A stretch of DNA of 64,000 nt from Casp-actino8 sp965659595 (GCA_965659595.1 CBFHWN010000005.1:7928-71927); one strand, 5' to 3'. Shown: positions 36,029-45,135, counted from the first letter of the stretch. A program made the numbers and translations. Notes: generated from the sequence alone by a model not told the origin.

Positions 36029-36070
36029 GGCTCTGACGCTACGGGCCCAAGGTGCCCAGTGACGACCTGA

Positions 36071-37102
36071 TCAGGAACGAGGGGCGTGGGGCGAGACGGC
36101 GCGATCGCCGCCCGTGAGCACGTCGACACCATCGTCGGTGACGAGCACGGTGTGCTCGAACTGGGCCGTCCGTTTGCCGTCGGCGGTCACGGCTGTCCAG
36201 TCGTCGTCCCACATCTTGTGCTGCCAGGTGCCGAGGGTGATCATCGGCTCGATCGTGAAGACCATGCCCGGCTTCATGATCATGTTGTTACGAGCGTCGT
36301 AGTAGTGCAGCACCTGAATGTCGGTGTGGAATTGCTCACCGATGCCGTGGCCGATGAACGACCGCACCACGCCGTATTTGTGCTTGTGGGCGTGTTCTTC
36401 GATGGCTCGGCCAATGTCGGAGAGCGGGCGATCGGGCTTCACGGCCTCGATGCCCTTCCACATGCATTCTTCGGTCACGCGGACGAGCTTTCGGTTGGAC
36501 TCGTCGACCTCGCCGACGAAGAAGGTGGCGTTGGTGTCGCCGTGCACGCCGTCGAGGTAGCAGGTGACGTCGAGGTTGATGATGTCGCCGGCGCGCAGAA
36601 CGGTCGAGTCTGGGATGCCGTGGCAGATCACTTCGTTGACCGAGGTGCACACGCTTTTCGGGTAGCCGTGGTAGTTGAGTGGGCTCGGGTAGGCGCCGGC
36701 TTCGATGGTGAGGTCGTGCACCAGGACGTCGATGTCGTTGGTGGTGATACCGGGCTTCACGAACTCGCCGGCCTGTCGCAAGATGTCGGCGGCGAGAGCG
36801 CAGGCCACGCGCATCCGTTCGATGATCTCGGGCGACTTCACACGAGATTCGTTCCAACGCGGAACCTTGCCCGTGTCGGCGTAGGGCGGACGGGCAATGT
36901 GGGCCGGAACGGGCCGCATGGGCGAAACGATTCCGGGAACCACTCGCCCTTCCATGCCCTTGTGGCAACGCTTGTACTTGCGACCTGATCCGCACCAGCA
37001 CGGGTCGTTCGACTGCGGGAGAACCGCTGGCACGCCGGGGGTCGCAGAAGCCCCGGAGCCACCGTTCACGTTCGATTCACCGAGCGATTCGTCAAGACCC
37101 AC
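36071..37102 (-). CDS. map: Methionine aminopeptidase with N-terminal SEC-C zinc motif
   Basis: 343 residues. The N-terminal zinc motif is PCWCGSGRKYKRCH (Cys35, Cys37, Cys46, His47), typical of SEC-C-bearing MetAPs that contact the ribosome. The catalytic pita-bread domain starts at about 85, with metal ligands in LDVTCYLDGVHGDTNATF, GHGIGEQFH, FTIEP and QFEHTVLV. It removes N-terminal Met from nascent chains. A 286-base gap separates it from the divergent tad operon. Confidence 0.96.
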   Translation of the reverse strand: MGLDESLGESNVNGGSGASATPGVPAVLPQSNDPCWCGSGRKYKRCHKGMEGRVVPGIVSPMRPVPAHIARPPYADTGKVPRWNESRVKSPEIIERMRVACALAADILRQAGEFVKPGITTNDIDVLVHDLTIEAGAYPSPLNYHGYPKSVCTSVNEVICHGIPDSTVLRAGDIINLDVTCYLDGVHGDTNATFFVGEVDESNRKLVRVTEECMWKGIEAVKPDRPLSDIGRAIEEHAHKHKYGVVRSFIGHGIGEQFHTDIQVLHYYDARNNMIMKPGMVFTIEPMITLGTWQHKMWDDDWTAVTADGKRTAQFEHTVLVTDDGVDVLTGGDRAVSPHAPRS

Positions 37103-37126
37103 TTGATCAAATCTACAGACTGCAGG

Positions 37127-37190
37127 AATTCGCCCACTCTGTTGCGCAAATGACCGCCGGTGGTGGCTAACGCAACAGAGTGGGCAAATT
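37127..37190. repeat. Long inverted repeat between map and the tad operon
   Basis: Two 20-base arms at 37127-37146 and 37171-37190 pair at 19 of 20 positions; the inner 15 (GCCCACTCTGTTGCG / CGCAACAGAGTGGGC) are perfect. The 24-base spacer contains a further near-palindrome. The right arm is followed within about 10 bases by a T-run (37197-37201) on the plus strand; the minus-strand exit has none. It could be a terminator-like attenuator in the tad leader, a protein site or a dispersed REP-like element. Confidence 0.7.
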
Positions 37191-37388
37191 TCGTCGTTTT
37201 TGTTGGGGAATCTGGTGGCTGGCGATCGATCAGTGTCGTGGTCGAGCCTGACCGCCGGTGGGTCGGCCCTGCGTTCCGAGCCTTGTTGGGACCCTCATCA
37301 TCTGGGTCGATCGACCTATCGATCGTCAAGACGCCTTCGAGCATCGTGTCATCCACATCACTCGACCATGTTCCGAAAAGGGGGACTC

Positions 37389-38042
37389 GTGAGCCAGTTA
37401 TCCATCGACACGACGTCATCATCGAAGCGAAGCACTGCTTCGAGACTCGTCGAACCACTCCGGCGCCGGAAGGTTCGGGTTCCAGAGTTGGCGATCGGAC
37501 TCTTCGTCGTCGCTGCGGCGGTGACCGTGTCCGTGGTTCTCAACACCGACGACACCACGGGGACGGGTGTTCTGGCCGTGAACCGTGCCCTAGAGCGTGG
37601 CGAGATCATCGACAGAAGTGATCTCTCGGTCGTGACGCTGACTGCTGATCAGAACGTTGCTCTTCTCTCGACTCGGCTTGCCGACGAGGTCGTGGGGATG
37701 CGGGCTGCGGTCGACATCGATGCTGGCACACCTCTGTCGTCGTCTCATCTGTTCGATGGTGTTCCGCTGTCGACGTCGGACGCCGTAGTTGGCATCGTGG
37801 TCGATGATTCCTTCGCCCCAGCCGATCTGGTCGTGGGCGATACGGTGAGAGTCGTCTTCTTGGACACCTCGTTGGAGGACGGAGACGTCGTCACGACTCT
37901 TCCTTCGCTAGCTGAAGTGTGGACGATTTCCATACCTGACGGACTGTCGAGTGAACGTTCGATCAGTCTTCGGGTGCCTCGCCTCGTCGCAGACTCCTTC
38001 GTCGGACATGAGGAAATCCACTTGGTGAAGGTGGTGAGCTGA
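37389..38042 (+). CDS. SAF-domain protein, CpaB/RcpC-like (tad locus)
   Basis: 217 residues from a GTG at 37389 with AAAAGGGGG 3-12 bases upstream. A basic N-terminus (RLVEPLRRRKVRVPE), one transmembrane helix (about 37-54, IGLFVVAAAVTVSVVL) and a SAF domain (LAVNRALERGEIIDRSDLS, VGMRAAVDIDAGTPLSSSHL). CpaB/RcpC proteins are Flp-pilus assembly components. First gene of the tad operon; the next gene starts 2 bases after its stop. A longer ORF from 37200 has no ribosome site. Confidence 0.82.
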   Translation: MSQLSIDTTSSSKRSTASRLVEPLRRRKVRVPELAIGLFVVAAAVTVSVVLNTDDTTGTGVLAVNRALERGEIIDRSDLSVVTLTADQNVALLSTRLADEVVGMRAAVDIDAGTPLSSSHLFDGVPLSTSDAVVGIVVDDSFAPADLVVGDTVRVVFLDTSLEDGDVVTTLPSLAEVWTISIPDGLSSERSISLRVPRLVADSFVGHEEIHLVKVVS

Positions 38043-38043
38043 C

Positions 38044-38721
38044 ATGGCGGTCATCACGACATCGACAACCGGCGGGCTGATGGATCTTGCCACGGTTTCG
38101 CTTCACATCGCCTCTCTGTGGCCCAGGCCGATCACCGTCGTCGAGGCTGATCCGGACGGTGGTCGACTGGCGGCTCGGCATGATTGGGACGTTCACCCGG
38201 GTCTTGTCGACTTGACCACCATGACCCGCTCGCACCGGGCTACCTCACACGGCTCTGGTCCGATGACGAGGCGATATTCCGACGGCGTCGCAGTCGTGGT
38301 CGCTCCTCCAGCGGTGGAACCGATCACGGCAAGTCTCCCTGTGCTGGCACGACATTGGACTCGTATCGACGAAGTGCTCGGCACCGACGTGCTGGTCGTG
38401 ACCGGACGGCTACGGCCTGACTCAGCTGCTGATCAGCTCATTGAGGCCGTCGACCGCCGCATTCTGGTCACTCGTACCGATCTCGAGGATGTCGTATCGG
38501 TGGTTCACCGAGCTGATCGAATGCGAGCACTCGGACACTGGCACGTGCTGACTGCTGGAGGACAGTACGACGTGGCTGATCTCTCGCGAACGATCGAATG
38601 GCCGGTGATCGCAGACCTGCTTCCAGACAATCCTCGGGGAAGCTCTCGGCTTCGAGCCTCAATTCGTGAATTCGCCGAAGGGATCGACCCCGATCGCTCT
38701 CGTCACGAGGAGGTGGCCTGA
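38044..38721 (+). CDS. Degenerate MinD/TadZ-like protein of the tad locus
   Basis: 225 residues. ITVVEADPDGGRLAARHDW corresponds to the second conserved block of CpaE/TadZ ATPases, but the Walker A region reads TTSTTGGLMDLATVSL, without the Lys residues of KGGxGKT. It is therefore probably a non-hydrolysing member that positions the pilus machinery. It overlaps tadA by one base (TGATG). Confidence 0.68.
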   Translation: MAVITTSTTGGLMDLATVSLHIASLWPRPITVVEADPDGGRLAARHDWDVHPGLVDLTTMTRSHRATSHGSGPMTRRYSDGVAVVVAPPAVEPITASLPVLARHWTRIDEVLGTDVLVVTGRLRPDSAADQLIEAVDRRILVTRTDLEDVVSVVHRADRMRALGHWHVLTAGGQYDVADLSRTIEWPVIADLLPDNPRGSSRLRASIREFAEGIDPDRSRHEEVA

Positions 38722-40022
38722 TGTCGAAAGACGACTTGGCGACTCGACTTCGTGCCTTCGTGGCGGAAGCACTCGTCGAGAAGCGTCACGAAGCGCGGAG
38801 TCGAGCCGACGGACAGCCGACGGAAGCCGACGAAGAGAGCCTGCGAGCTGCAATCTCCACATTCCTGGATCGAGACGCGACACAACGGCTCCTAGGTGGG
38901 CAGTCGACTCTCAGTCCGGACGAGGAACGCGAGATCACTCGTTCGACGATCGATCATTTCATGGGACTTGGACCACTCCAACGACTTCTCGACGATCCGA
39001 ATATCACTGACATCCACGTGCGAGGAACTGGACCGGTTTGGGTGAAGCGCCGGGATGGGAGCCGGGTTGAACTGCCAGCGGTCGTTGATTCAGATGAGGA
39101 TCTGATTCGACTGGTTCGAAATGCATCGTCGAGATCGTCACGCGGTGAGCGCAGATTCGATGCATCGACTGTTGAGTGCAACCTTTGTCTACCTGACGGA
39201 AGTCGACTCTTCGCGGTCATGGATGTCTCCTCATCTCCTTCTATCGTGATCAGAAAGCATCAGTTCGCTTTGTCATCTCTGGATGAACTCCGTAGAGGTG
39301 GGCTACTCACCAATGAATTGGAGTCCTTCTTCCGCGCGGCTGTGCTTGCGCGACGAAACATCATTGTTGCCGGCGGTACAGGATCAGGAAAGACGACTCT
39401 GCTTCGCGCTCTCATCAACGAGATTCCTCGTGACGAGCGAATTGTCACCATCGAGGATGCCTACGAGTTAGGAATCGATCGCTTCAGTGATCTCCATCCT
39501 GATTTCGACACCCTGCAGTCGCGTCCTCCCAACATCGAAGGGCAAGGTGAGATCGCTCTCGCCGACCTCACTCGTATGGCCCTACGAATGGATCCGGACC
39601 GGGTCGTGGTCGGTGAAGTTCGTGGGAGCGAAGCCTTTCCGATGCTTCTCGCCATGAGTCAGGGAAACAACGGTTCCATGTGCACTCTTCACGCTGATTC
39701 GACACGATCGGTCTTCCCGAAGCTGGCGGCTTATGTCTCGATGGCGAATACTGGCCTCCCGGTCGACGTGGTCAATCTGGTCATTGCGAACGCTGTTCAT
39801 CTCGTCGTACACATCGAACTGTCCGCAGGAATGCGCCGGATCACGAGTGTCAGAGAGGTAGTTGACGCCGATGGACCACGCATCGTGTCGAATGAGATTT
39901 TCGAAGCTCGAGAAGGTGGGCCGCCTGATGTCGGATATCCGATGACGGGAGAACTCAGAGATCTTCTCTTCGAGCATGGATACGACGCTTCGTTGTCCAG
40001 TCACCTACGGGGTGTGTCGTGA
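38721..40022 (+). CDS. tadA: Flp pilus assembly ATPase TadA/CpaF
   Basis: 433 residues. The N-terminal domain has a charged helix and MGLGPLQRLLDDPNITDIHVRG. Walker A is GGTGSGKTTLLRALINE, followed by IVTIEDAYELG, the Asp-box DPDRVVVGEVRGSEAFPML and NNGSMCTLHADSTRSVFPKL. This is the secretion ATPase powering pilus assembly. Its stop overlaps the tadB start (GTGA). Confidence 0.95.
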   Translation: MSKDDLATRLRAFVAEALVEKRHEARSRADGQPTEADEESLRAAISTFLDRDATQRLLGGQSTLSPDEEREITRSTIDHFMGLGPLQRLLDDPNITDIHVRGTGPVWVKRRDGSRVELPAVVDSDEDLIRLVRNASSRSSRGERRFDASTVECNLCLPDGSRLFAVMDVSSSPSIVIRKHQFALSSLDELRRGGLLTNELESFFRAAVLARRNIIVAGGTGSGKTTLLRALINEIPRDERIVTIEDAYELGIDRFSDLHPDFDTLQSRPPNIEGQGEIALADLTRMALRMDPDRVVVGEVRGSEAFPMLLAMSQGNNGSMCTLHADSTRSVFPKLAAYVSMANTGLPVDVVNLVIANAVHLVVHIELSAGMRRITSVREVVDADGPRIVSNEIFEAREGGPPDVGYPMTGELRDLLFEHGYDASLSSHLRGVS

Positions 40023-40726
40023 GGATGACTCTCGCCGTTCTCATCGGGTTGGTCGCCGGAGTTGGAGTCCTGGCGCTTGCGTCGGCATTTCGCGGTTCGA
40101 TTTTTACGAGGCAGATGACCTGGCGTCGCCCGACCCGCCGATCGCAGGTCGACGATCGCGAACTCGTCGAAGCGCTGGCCGTCTGGATCGAGCAGCTTCG
40201 AGACACCATGGCGGGAGCCCGAGGCCTCGAGCAGGCGATTGCTGCGACATCGGAGACGGCTCCCGTCCTACTTCGTCCGTCGGTGATCCGTCTGGCGGAC
40301 CGACTCGATCACGAATCGCTGTCGACATCGGCACGAACCTTCGCCGAAGAGGTCGACAACTCGCTTGCCGACTTCGTGGTGGCAGTTCTTGTCACAGCAT
40401 CTCAACAGCAGGTCCGCGATGTTGGTGCCGTGCTGGGTCAACTGAGCGAATGCTGTCGAGATGAGGTGAAGATGCGCACTCGAGTCTGGGTGTCGCGAGC
40501 TCGTACTCGAAGTGCCGTGCGCATCATCGTCGGAGTTCTGATCATCTTCATGACTGGTCTCTTCGCTCTCAACCGCTCTTACCTCGAACCCTACGGAACT
40601 GGTTCCGGAATTGTCGTTCTGATGATTGTCGTCGGCTTGTTCATGGGCGCGCTGTTCTCGATGAACCGGTTGTCGAAGTTCGAGGCTCCTGCGAGGTTCG
40701 TGTCGCATCGAGGAGCAGGATCGTGA
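40019..40726 (+). CDS. tadB: TadB-like inner-membrane platform protein
   Basis: 235 residues. A transmembrane segment at the N-terminus (MTLAVLIGLVAGVGVLALASAF), a cytoplasmic T2SSF-like helical domain (REL VEALAVWIEQLRDT type, GLEQAIAATSETAP) and two C-terminal membrane segments (RIIVGVLIIFMTGLFAL; GIVVLMIVVGLFMGALF). Shorter than most TadB. It sits in the usual order tadA-tadB-tadC, overlapping both neighbours by 4 bases. Confidence 0.85.
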   Translation: MRMTLAVLIGLVAGVGVLALASAFRGSIFTRQMTWRRPTRRSQVDDRELVEALAVWIEQLRDTMAGARGLEQAIAATSETAPVLLRPSVIRLADRLDHESLSTSARTFAEEVDNSLADFVVAVLVTASQQQVRDVGAVLGQLSECCRDEVKMRTRVWVSRARTRSAVRIIVGVLIIFMTGLFALNRSYLEPYGTGSGIVVLMIVVGLFMGALFSMNRLSKFEAPARFVSHRGAGS

Positions 40727-41562
40727 TCGCAATCCTTCTCAGTTCGAGTGCTCTGGCGGTGGGAGTGGTGATCGTGCAGCGCTCTCTTCGACGTCCCTCG
40801 CTCGAGAGTCGGTTGTCGAGATTCGTAGATATGGCTGACGATCAGCGTCGAACCGATCGTTCCTTGACCGACCGACTCCTGGCATGCGACGACCGCGATC
40901 TTGCGGTCACGGGAACGAACTCGGCCAGATACGCAGCCGAACAAGTCACGTGTGCGGCCGTTGCATTCGCAACACCGATCGCAATGTACCTGGTCCTCGG
41001 ATTCGGCGGATTGAATCTGCCGATCTCCCTTGTGATCCTCTTGAGCACAACCTTTGGTGCCTGCGGGTTACAGCTTCCTCGTCTCACTTTGGTTCAAAAG
41101 GCCAGCCGAGCTCGACGTGATTTTCGAAGCTCATTGTCGTCCTATCTCGACCTCGTCTCGATCATGTTGTCGGGAGGCGCAGGTATTGAAACGGCTCTGG
41201 TTGCAGCGGCTCGTGTTGGTGATGGGCCGACGTACCACTTGATCTCCGATGCCTTGGACGTCGCTCGATCGACTCGACGATCACCCTGGGATGTTTTGGC
41301 CGAGGAAGGTCGTCGAATCGGTGTCGATGAGCTCCCGGAACTGGCCGCAACGGTGAAGCTCGGAGGCGAGCAGGGTGCTCGTATGACCTCGTCTCTCGTT
41401 GCTAAGGCCGCATCACTTCGACAGAAGCACATGGCCGAGGTGGAAGCGACGGCGAACTCGTCAACGGAGCGAATGGGGTTACCCATGGTTCTCATGTTCG
41501 TCGCCTTTTTGGTGCTACTCGGATATCCGGCCATGAACTTGATCAGCCAGGGCTTCGGCTGA
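40723..41562 (+). CDS. tadC: TadC-like inner-membrane platform protein
   Basis: 279 residues. Membrane segments at about 3-20, 78-98 (FATPIAMYLVLGFGG) and 100-125, a T2SSF domain (DLVSIMLSGGAGIETALVAAA, ELPELAATVKLGGEQGARM) and a final helix (MVLMFVAFLVLLGYPAMNLI). The partner of TadB in the Flp export platform. The GTG overlaps the tadB stop. Confidence 0.88.
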   Translation: MIAILLSSSALAVGVVIVQRSLRRPSLESRLSRFVDMADDQRRTDRSLTDRLLACDDRDLAVTGTNSARYAAEQVTCAAVAFATPIAMYLVLGFGGLNLPISLVILLSTTFGACGLQLPRLTLVQKASRARRDFRSSLSSYLDLVSIMLSGGAGIETALVAAARVGDGPTYHLISDALDVARSTRRSPWDVLAEEGRRIGVDELPELAATVKLGGEQGARMTSSLVAKAASLRQKHMAEVEATANSSTERMGLPMVLMFVAFLVLLGYPAMNLISQGFG

Positions 41563-41621
41563 CCGCCCTTCGACCGCCACAAAGAAGCAATCAATACACA
41601 ACAAACAAAAGGAGAACAACC

Positions 41622-41816
41622 ATGTCACACTTCCGTCAACTCTGGGAGTACTACTCGATCCGTCTCGCTGCATCGCGTGAGCTGGATCAAGATCGAGGTG
41701 AAGTCAGCGCAACTACGGTCGTCATGGCAGCTGCCCTCATCGCTCTCGCCATTTCCGTGGGTGTCATCATCACGAACAAGGTTCGTGAGAAGGCCAATGA
41801 CCTTGACCTCGGCTGA
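41622..41816 (+). CDS. Flp-type pilin, atypical
   Basis: 64 residues. A charged leader ending RELDQDRGE is followed by one hydrophobic helix (VSATTVVMAAALIALAISVG) and a short polar tail, the layout of Flp pilins. The classic Glu-Tyr after the processing glycine is absent, and the likely cleavage point is in QDRG|E. AAAGGAGAA precedes the ATG. The position between tadC and the tadE genes supports the assignment. No prepilin peptidase gene is in this locus. Confidence 0.8.
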   Translation: MSHFRQLWEYYSIRLAASRELDQDRGEVSATTVVMAAALIALAISVGVIITNKVREKANDLDLG

Positions 41817-42207
41817 GTCCTCGCATCGAGATCGGGGTGAGACGAGCTCGGAGGTCGTCATCGTTCTTCCGGCTCTCATCCTGATCGTGATGGTGGTGCT
41901 GCAGTCAGCGCTCTTCTTCCACACCGCCCATGTTGCGCGTGCAGCGGCTGCGGAGGGAGCGGTGGCTGCAGCATCTCATCGGATTCCAGATGCGGCCGCC
42001 TCGGTGGTCGGGTCAGAGCATGCCGCGTTGTTCGCAATCGATGCCGGTGGTCGTATCGAAGGGTCACCGATCAGCTCCCTTGAAGGGAACATGGTGCGGG
42101 TGAGGGTCACGTTGAGAGTGCCATCGCTCGTGCCGTTCATGACGACCCGGGTCACACGCGATGCAATCGAACCCAGAGAGCGAGTCATGACGGAGTTGGA
42201 AAGATGA
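41797..42207 (+). CDS. TadE-like pseudopilin
   Basis: 136 residues from the ATG at 41797, which overlaps the pilin stop by 20 bases. A polar leader containing HRDRGETSSE, then a long hydrophobic helix (VVIVLPALILIVMVVLQSALF), then an exported domain. TadE-like minor pilins support pilus assembly. It ends overlapping the next gene (ATGA). Confidence 0.82.
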   Translation: MTLTSAESSHRDRGETSSEVVIVLPALILIVMVVLQSALFFHTAHVARAAAAEGAVAAASHRIPDAAASVVGSEHAALFAIDAGGRIEGSPISSLEGNMVRVRVTLRVPSLVPFMTTRVTRDAIEPRERVMTELER

Positions 42208-42611
42208 TCGATCAGCGGGAGCGCGACTCGGGTAGTGCATCGGTCGAGATGGTGATTCTCACGCCGGTTCTGGTGCTCTTCGTTCTTCTGGTGATCTTCG
42301 GGGGTCGTGGCGTCGAAAGCTCGAACGATGTGAAGCATGCAGCCGATCAGGGAGCTCGTGCGGCTTCGATGGTCACGGCTTCTCGGATGACAGAGGTCGC
42401 CCGCGAGGCTGTCGAGTCCGATCTCGCAGCACGACAGGTTTCGTGTCCGACCCCGCGGATCGACGTGGACACGGGGCTGAGTGGACGGACCGTCACGGTC
42501 ACAGTCTCATGCCGTCCTGATTCACGGGGACTCGATCTTCTCGCTGTGTCGACTCGAGTCGTCACAGCGTCATCGACTGAAGTCGTCGATCGGTATCGGG
42601 CCAGTGAGTGA
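42204..42611 (+). CDS. Second TadE/TadF-like pseudopilin
   Basis: 135 residues. Leader IDQRERDSGSASVE precedes the hydrophobic helix MVILTPVLVLFVLLVIFGG. The rest is an exported beta-rich domain with two Cys (VSCPTPR, VSCRPD) that could form a disulfide. It overlaps the upstream TadE-like gene by 4 bases, and the next ATG is 2 bases after its stop. Confidence 0.82.
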   Translation: MIDQRERDSGSASVEMVILTPVLVLFVLLVIFGGRGVESSNDVKHAADQGARAASMVTASRMTEVAREAVESDLAARQVSCPTPRIDVDTGLSGRTVTVTVSCRPDSRGLDLLAVSTRVVTASSTEVVDRYRASE

Positions 42612-42612
42612 C

Positions 42613-43002
42613 ATGGAAAAGACTCGCGATCGGGGGTTAGTGAGCGGTTTCGTCGTATGCCTTGCCCTGACCTTCATGGCCATGGCAGGCCTGGCGGTCG
42701 ACAGTGGTCGACTGGTTGCTGCTCGAATGGAGGCTGCTGATCATGCCGAGAATGCAGCTCGGCTAGGAGCACAAGAAGTCGATCTGATCCGAGCGGGTGC
42801 ACGAATCGTCGATCCAACCAGAGCGCATCGGGTCACTTCGGACTATTTCTCCGATCATGCGCTCGATGGTTCGGTGACGGTCGATCATCAGACAGTGACA
42901 GTGACGATTCGTGATGAGCAAGACACCACGATTTTGCACCTGTTCGGAATCGATTCGCGTCAATTTTCGGTGACTCGTCGAGCAACGATCGTGGCTGGGT
43001 GA
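42613..43002 (+). CDS. TadG-like pilus-associated protein (short)
   Basis: 129 residues from the ATG at 42613. A short charged leader (MEKTRDRG) precedes a helix LVSGFVVCLALTFMAMAGLAVDSGRL, the putative Flp pilus-assembly TadG/Tad-like N-terminal motif in which the helix runs into VDSGR. It lacks the large C-terminal von Willebrand domain of Gram-negative TadG. It is followed after 3 bases by the BTAD gene. Confidence 0.75.
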   Translation: MEKTRDRGLVSGFVVCLALTFMAMAGLAVDSGRLVAARMEAADHAENAARLGAQEVDLIRAGARIVDPTRAHRVTSDYFSDHALDGSVTVDHQTVTVTIRDEQDTTILHLFGIDSRQFSVTRRATIVAG

Positions 43003-43005
43003 TTC

Positions 43006-45135
43006 ATGGTTGGAACGTTGCGGTGGTTTCGATGGTCGGTCGCCTTGTCGATGGTGACGTGTGCGGTGACCTTCATCTGGTTCGCCGGTCAGAACTTCAC
43101 CGAATCGTCGCATTCGTCGTGGTTGAAGGAATTCCCGTCCGATCCGGGACGCTGGTGGCGAGGAGACGTCGATCGCGATCTTCTGATTCGTACCGGTTTG
43201 ATCGTCGTGTTGTTGGTTGCCATCCGCATGGCCATCTGGTTGCTGATGGTTGCGGTCGAGCAGGCTCGCTGTCGATCGATTCGGCGGCCAGCCCCTCGTA
43301 TCCTGGCCTTCGTCCTCACGTCGGGTGCCGCATTAGGAGCAATGGCAGGGGATGCCAATGCCCTGAGTGGCCCGTGCATCGAGTCATGGGGGCGATTCGA
43401 GACAACAGCTTGTCCTCCTTTGCCGAAGCTAATAGTGCCGGATTCGTCTCGAGTCGATTTAGTCGGCACGGCCGTTGTTTCCGGTCTGATCGGAGCTGGC
43501 TTGGCCCTTCGGTTGAGGTCGCGTGACAAAGAGTTGCGACGTCGCTCGGTCGAGGGGGCAACATTCGAGCACGACGAGGCCGATCCAGCGATCGAGCAAG
43601 TGACCGAGGTCATCGAATCCGAGCTGATGTACAAGAAGATGATTGACATCGTTCGGAGGGTGAGCGCTGCCGAACCCGAGAATCGAATCGTTCATCTGGT
43701 GGACGAAAGGAATGGTTGGATCGTGGTCGAATTCGTCGATCCACCCAAGCGACTCCCGCACTCCGAATTCGTACATGGTCGAGCGCTGCGCATGAAGTCA
43801 TCCGAAGCCGGGGCCACTGATGAAGACTTAGTTCATCCGGAGTTGCCGGCTCTCTTGCATGTCGGCCGCTCGCTATCCGGTGACGTATGGATTTCACTCG
43901 ATGAATACAAGAACTTCGAGATCGACTGCAGCCACGAAGAGGGAAATCGAGTGTGGCGACACCTTTGTCAGAGTTTGGTCATCGGACCATCATTCGAGTC
44001 TCGAGGAGTCGTGAGCGACCGAGATCTCGGATCGACATTCGTTCGACGATGCTTTCTCACCGGCGATGACACGTCCATCGGCGAGGTGACCAAGCGGGTC
44101 GGACAATCGATCGCTGTGGTGCACAACGGCTCAGCGATTTCGAATCAACCGACCATTCGTCGGTCCTCAGATGGTTGTCTTGACGCTGGTTTGAAGATGG
44201 TTGGTGGAGAATGGCGTCTTCTCCCCGCTGATGTGGCGATTCGACCCGTGGGTTCGAACTCCGACGAGATTTCCTCGGTGAAAATGCTTCTCGGAGCGAG
44301 GATCGAGCCCATCGTGGTGGAGGCAACGGTCGAGCCGGAGCCGGACGTTTCATGGACATTCATGGCCTGTGTACTCGGTCCACCTCGAGTGGTGGACAGC
44401 ACCTTCGAGCCCGTTCGATTCGAACGCGGCAAAGCGGAAGAATTGGTGATCTGGCTGGCGTTCCATCCTGAGCAAAGGAGGCGGTCATTAGCACGAAGTG
44501 CCCTTTGGTTGAGTCCGGTTCAGGACGCGACGTTCTCCAACATCACGGCGGCAGCACGCCGTTCTTTGAATGCGGTGCGGACACCTCCAGAGGGTCAAGC
44601 ATGGGTAGGCATCACCATGTCCGACGAACTTCCGTTGGCCGAAGGTTTGGTGACCGATGTGGACATATTGCGTGCAGCCGTCTCTGACGCACGCCTACGT
44701 CCGGAAGAGTCGGGTCTCCAACACCTTCGTCGTGCGTTGGAACTCGTGAGGGGAGTGCCTTTCGCCGGTTCGACGTACACGTGGTCGGATGGCATCGGAG
44801 TGTGCGGTGAAGCGGCGACCCTGGTCGTACGCGCCTCATTGATGATGGCCGAAATGTGCCAAGAGAATGGTGACATAGCGGGCGTTTACTGGGCGACCGC
44901 CAAGGGCCTTCTCGCACTTCCTGGACACGAAGAATTGGTAGCGATTCGACTACGTGCACAGGCGGTACAGGGTGATCGAATCGCTATGAAGGCCGAATGG
45001 GAATCGTTCCGTCGAGCTCTGGCGAGTGATTGGGGAGACGCCGAGCCCTCTACCAGGATGATGGAAGAGTGGCGGCGCCTGACCTCTGACCGATCAGCGC
45101 AGGAGAGCCATCAGTCCGGCCAGCACACCCACTGA
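43006..45135 (+). CDS. Membrane-anchored winged-helix/BTAD (SARP-like) protein at the end of the tad operon
   Basis: 709 residues. Four probable transmembrane segments lie in the first 170 residues (about 8-28, 60-85, 100-120, 150-170), followed by a long cytoplasmic region. Around 470-525 is a SARP-type winged-helix-like stretch (GKAEELVIWLAFHPEQRR, FSNITAAARRSLNAV), and about 545-700 is a bacterial transcriptional activator domain (VDILRAAVSDARL, LQHLRRALELVRGVPFAG, ARLRAQ-type helices). It may sense pilus or envelope state and regulate transcription from the membrane, or act only as a protein scaffold. It starts 3 bases after the TadG-like gene, so it belongs to the operon. Confidence 0.75.
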   Translation: MVGTLRWFRWSVALSMVTCAVTFIWFAGQNFTESSHSSWLKEFPSDPGRWWRGDVDRDLLIRTGLIVVLLVAIRMAIWLLMVAVEQARCRSIRRPAPRILAFVLTSGAALGAMAGDANALSGPCIESWGRFETTACPPLPKLIVPDSSRVDLVGTAVVSGLIGAGLALRLRSRDKELRRRSVEGATFEHDEADPAIEQVTEVIESELMYKKMIDIVRRVSAAEPENRIVHLVDERNGWIVVEFVDPPKRLPHSEFVHGRALRMKSSEAGATDEDLVHPELPALLHVGRSLSGDVWISLDEYKNFEIDCSHEEGNRVWRHLCQSLVIGPSFESRGVVSDRDLGSTFVRRCFLTGDDTSIGEVTKRVGQSIAVVHNGSAISNQPTIRRSSDGCLDAGLKMVGGEWRLLPADVAIRPVGSNSDEISSVKMLLGARIEPIVVEATVEPEPDVSWTFMACVLGPPRVVDSTFEPVRFERGKAEELVIWLAFHPEQRRRSLARSALWLSPVQDATFSNITAAARRSLNAVRTPPEGQAWVGITMSDELPLAEGLVTDVDILRAAVSDARLRPEESGLQHLRRALELVRGVPFAGSTYTWSDGIGVCGEAATLVVRASLMMAEMCQENGDIAGVYWATAKGLLALPGHEELVAIRLRAQAVQGDRIAMKAEWESFRRALASDWGDAEPSTRMMEEWRRLTSDRSAQESHQSGQHTH

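Noticed and set aside
43089..43649. Minus-strand 186-residue frame under the BTAD gene
   Set aside because: Shadow of the strongly supported plus-strand gene, with no ribosome site and no domain.
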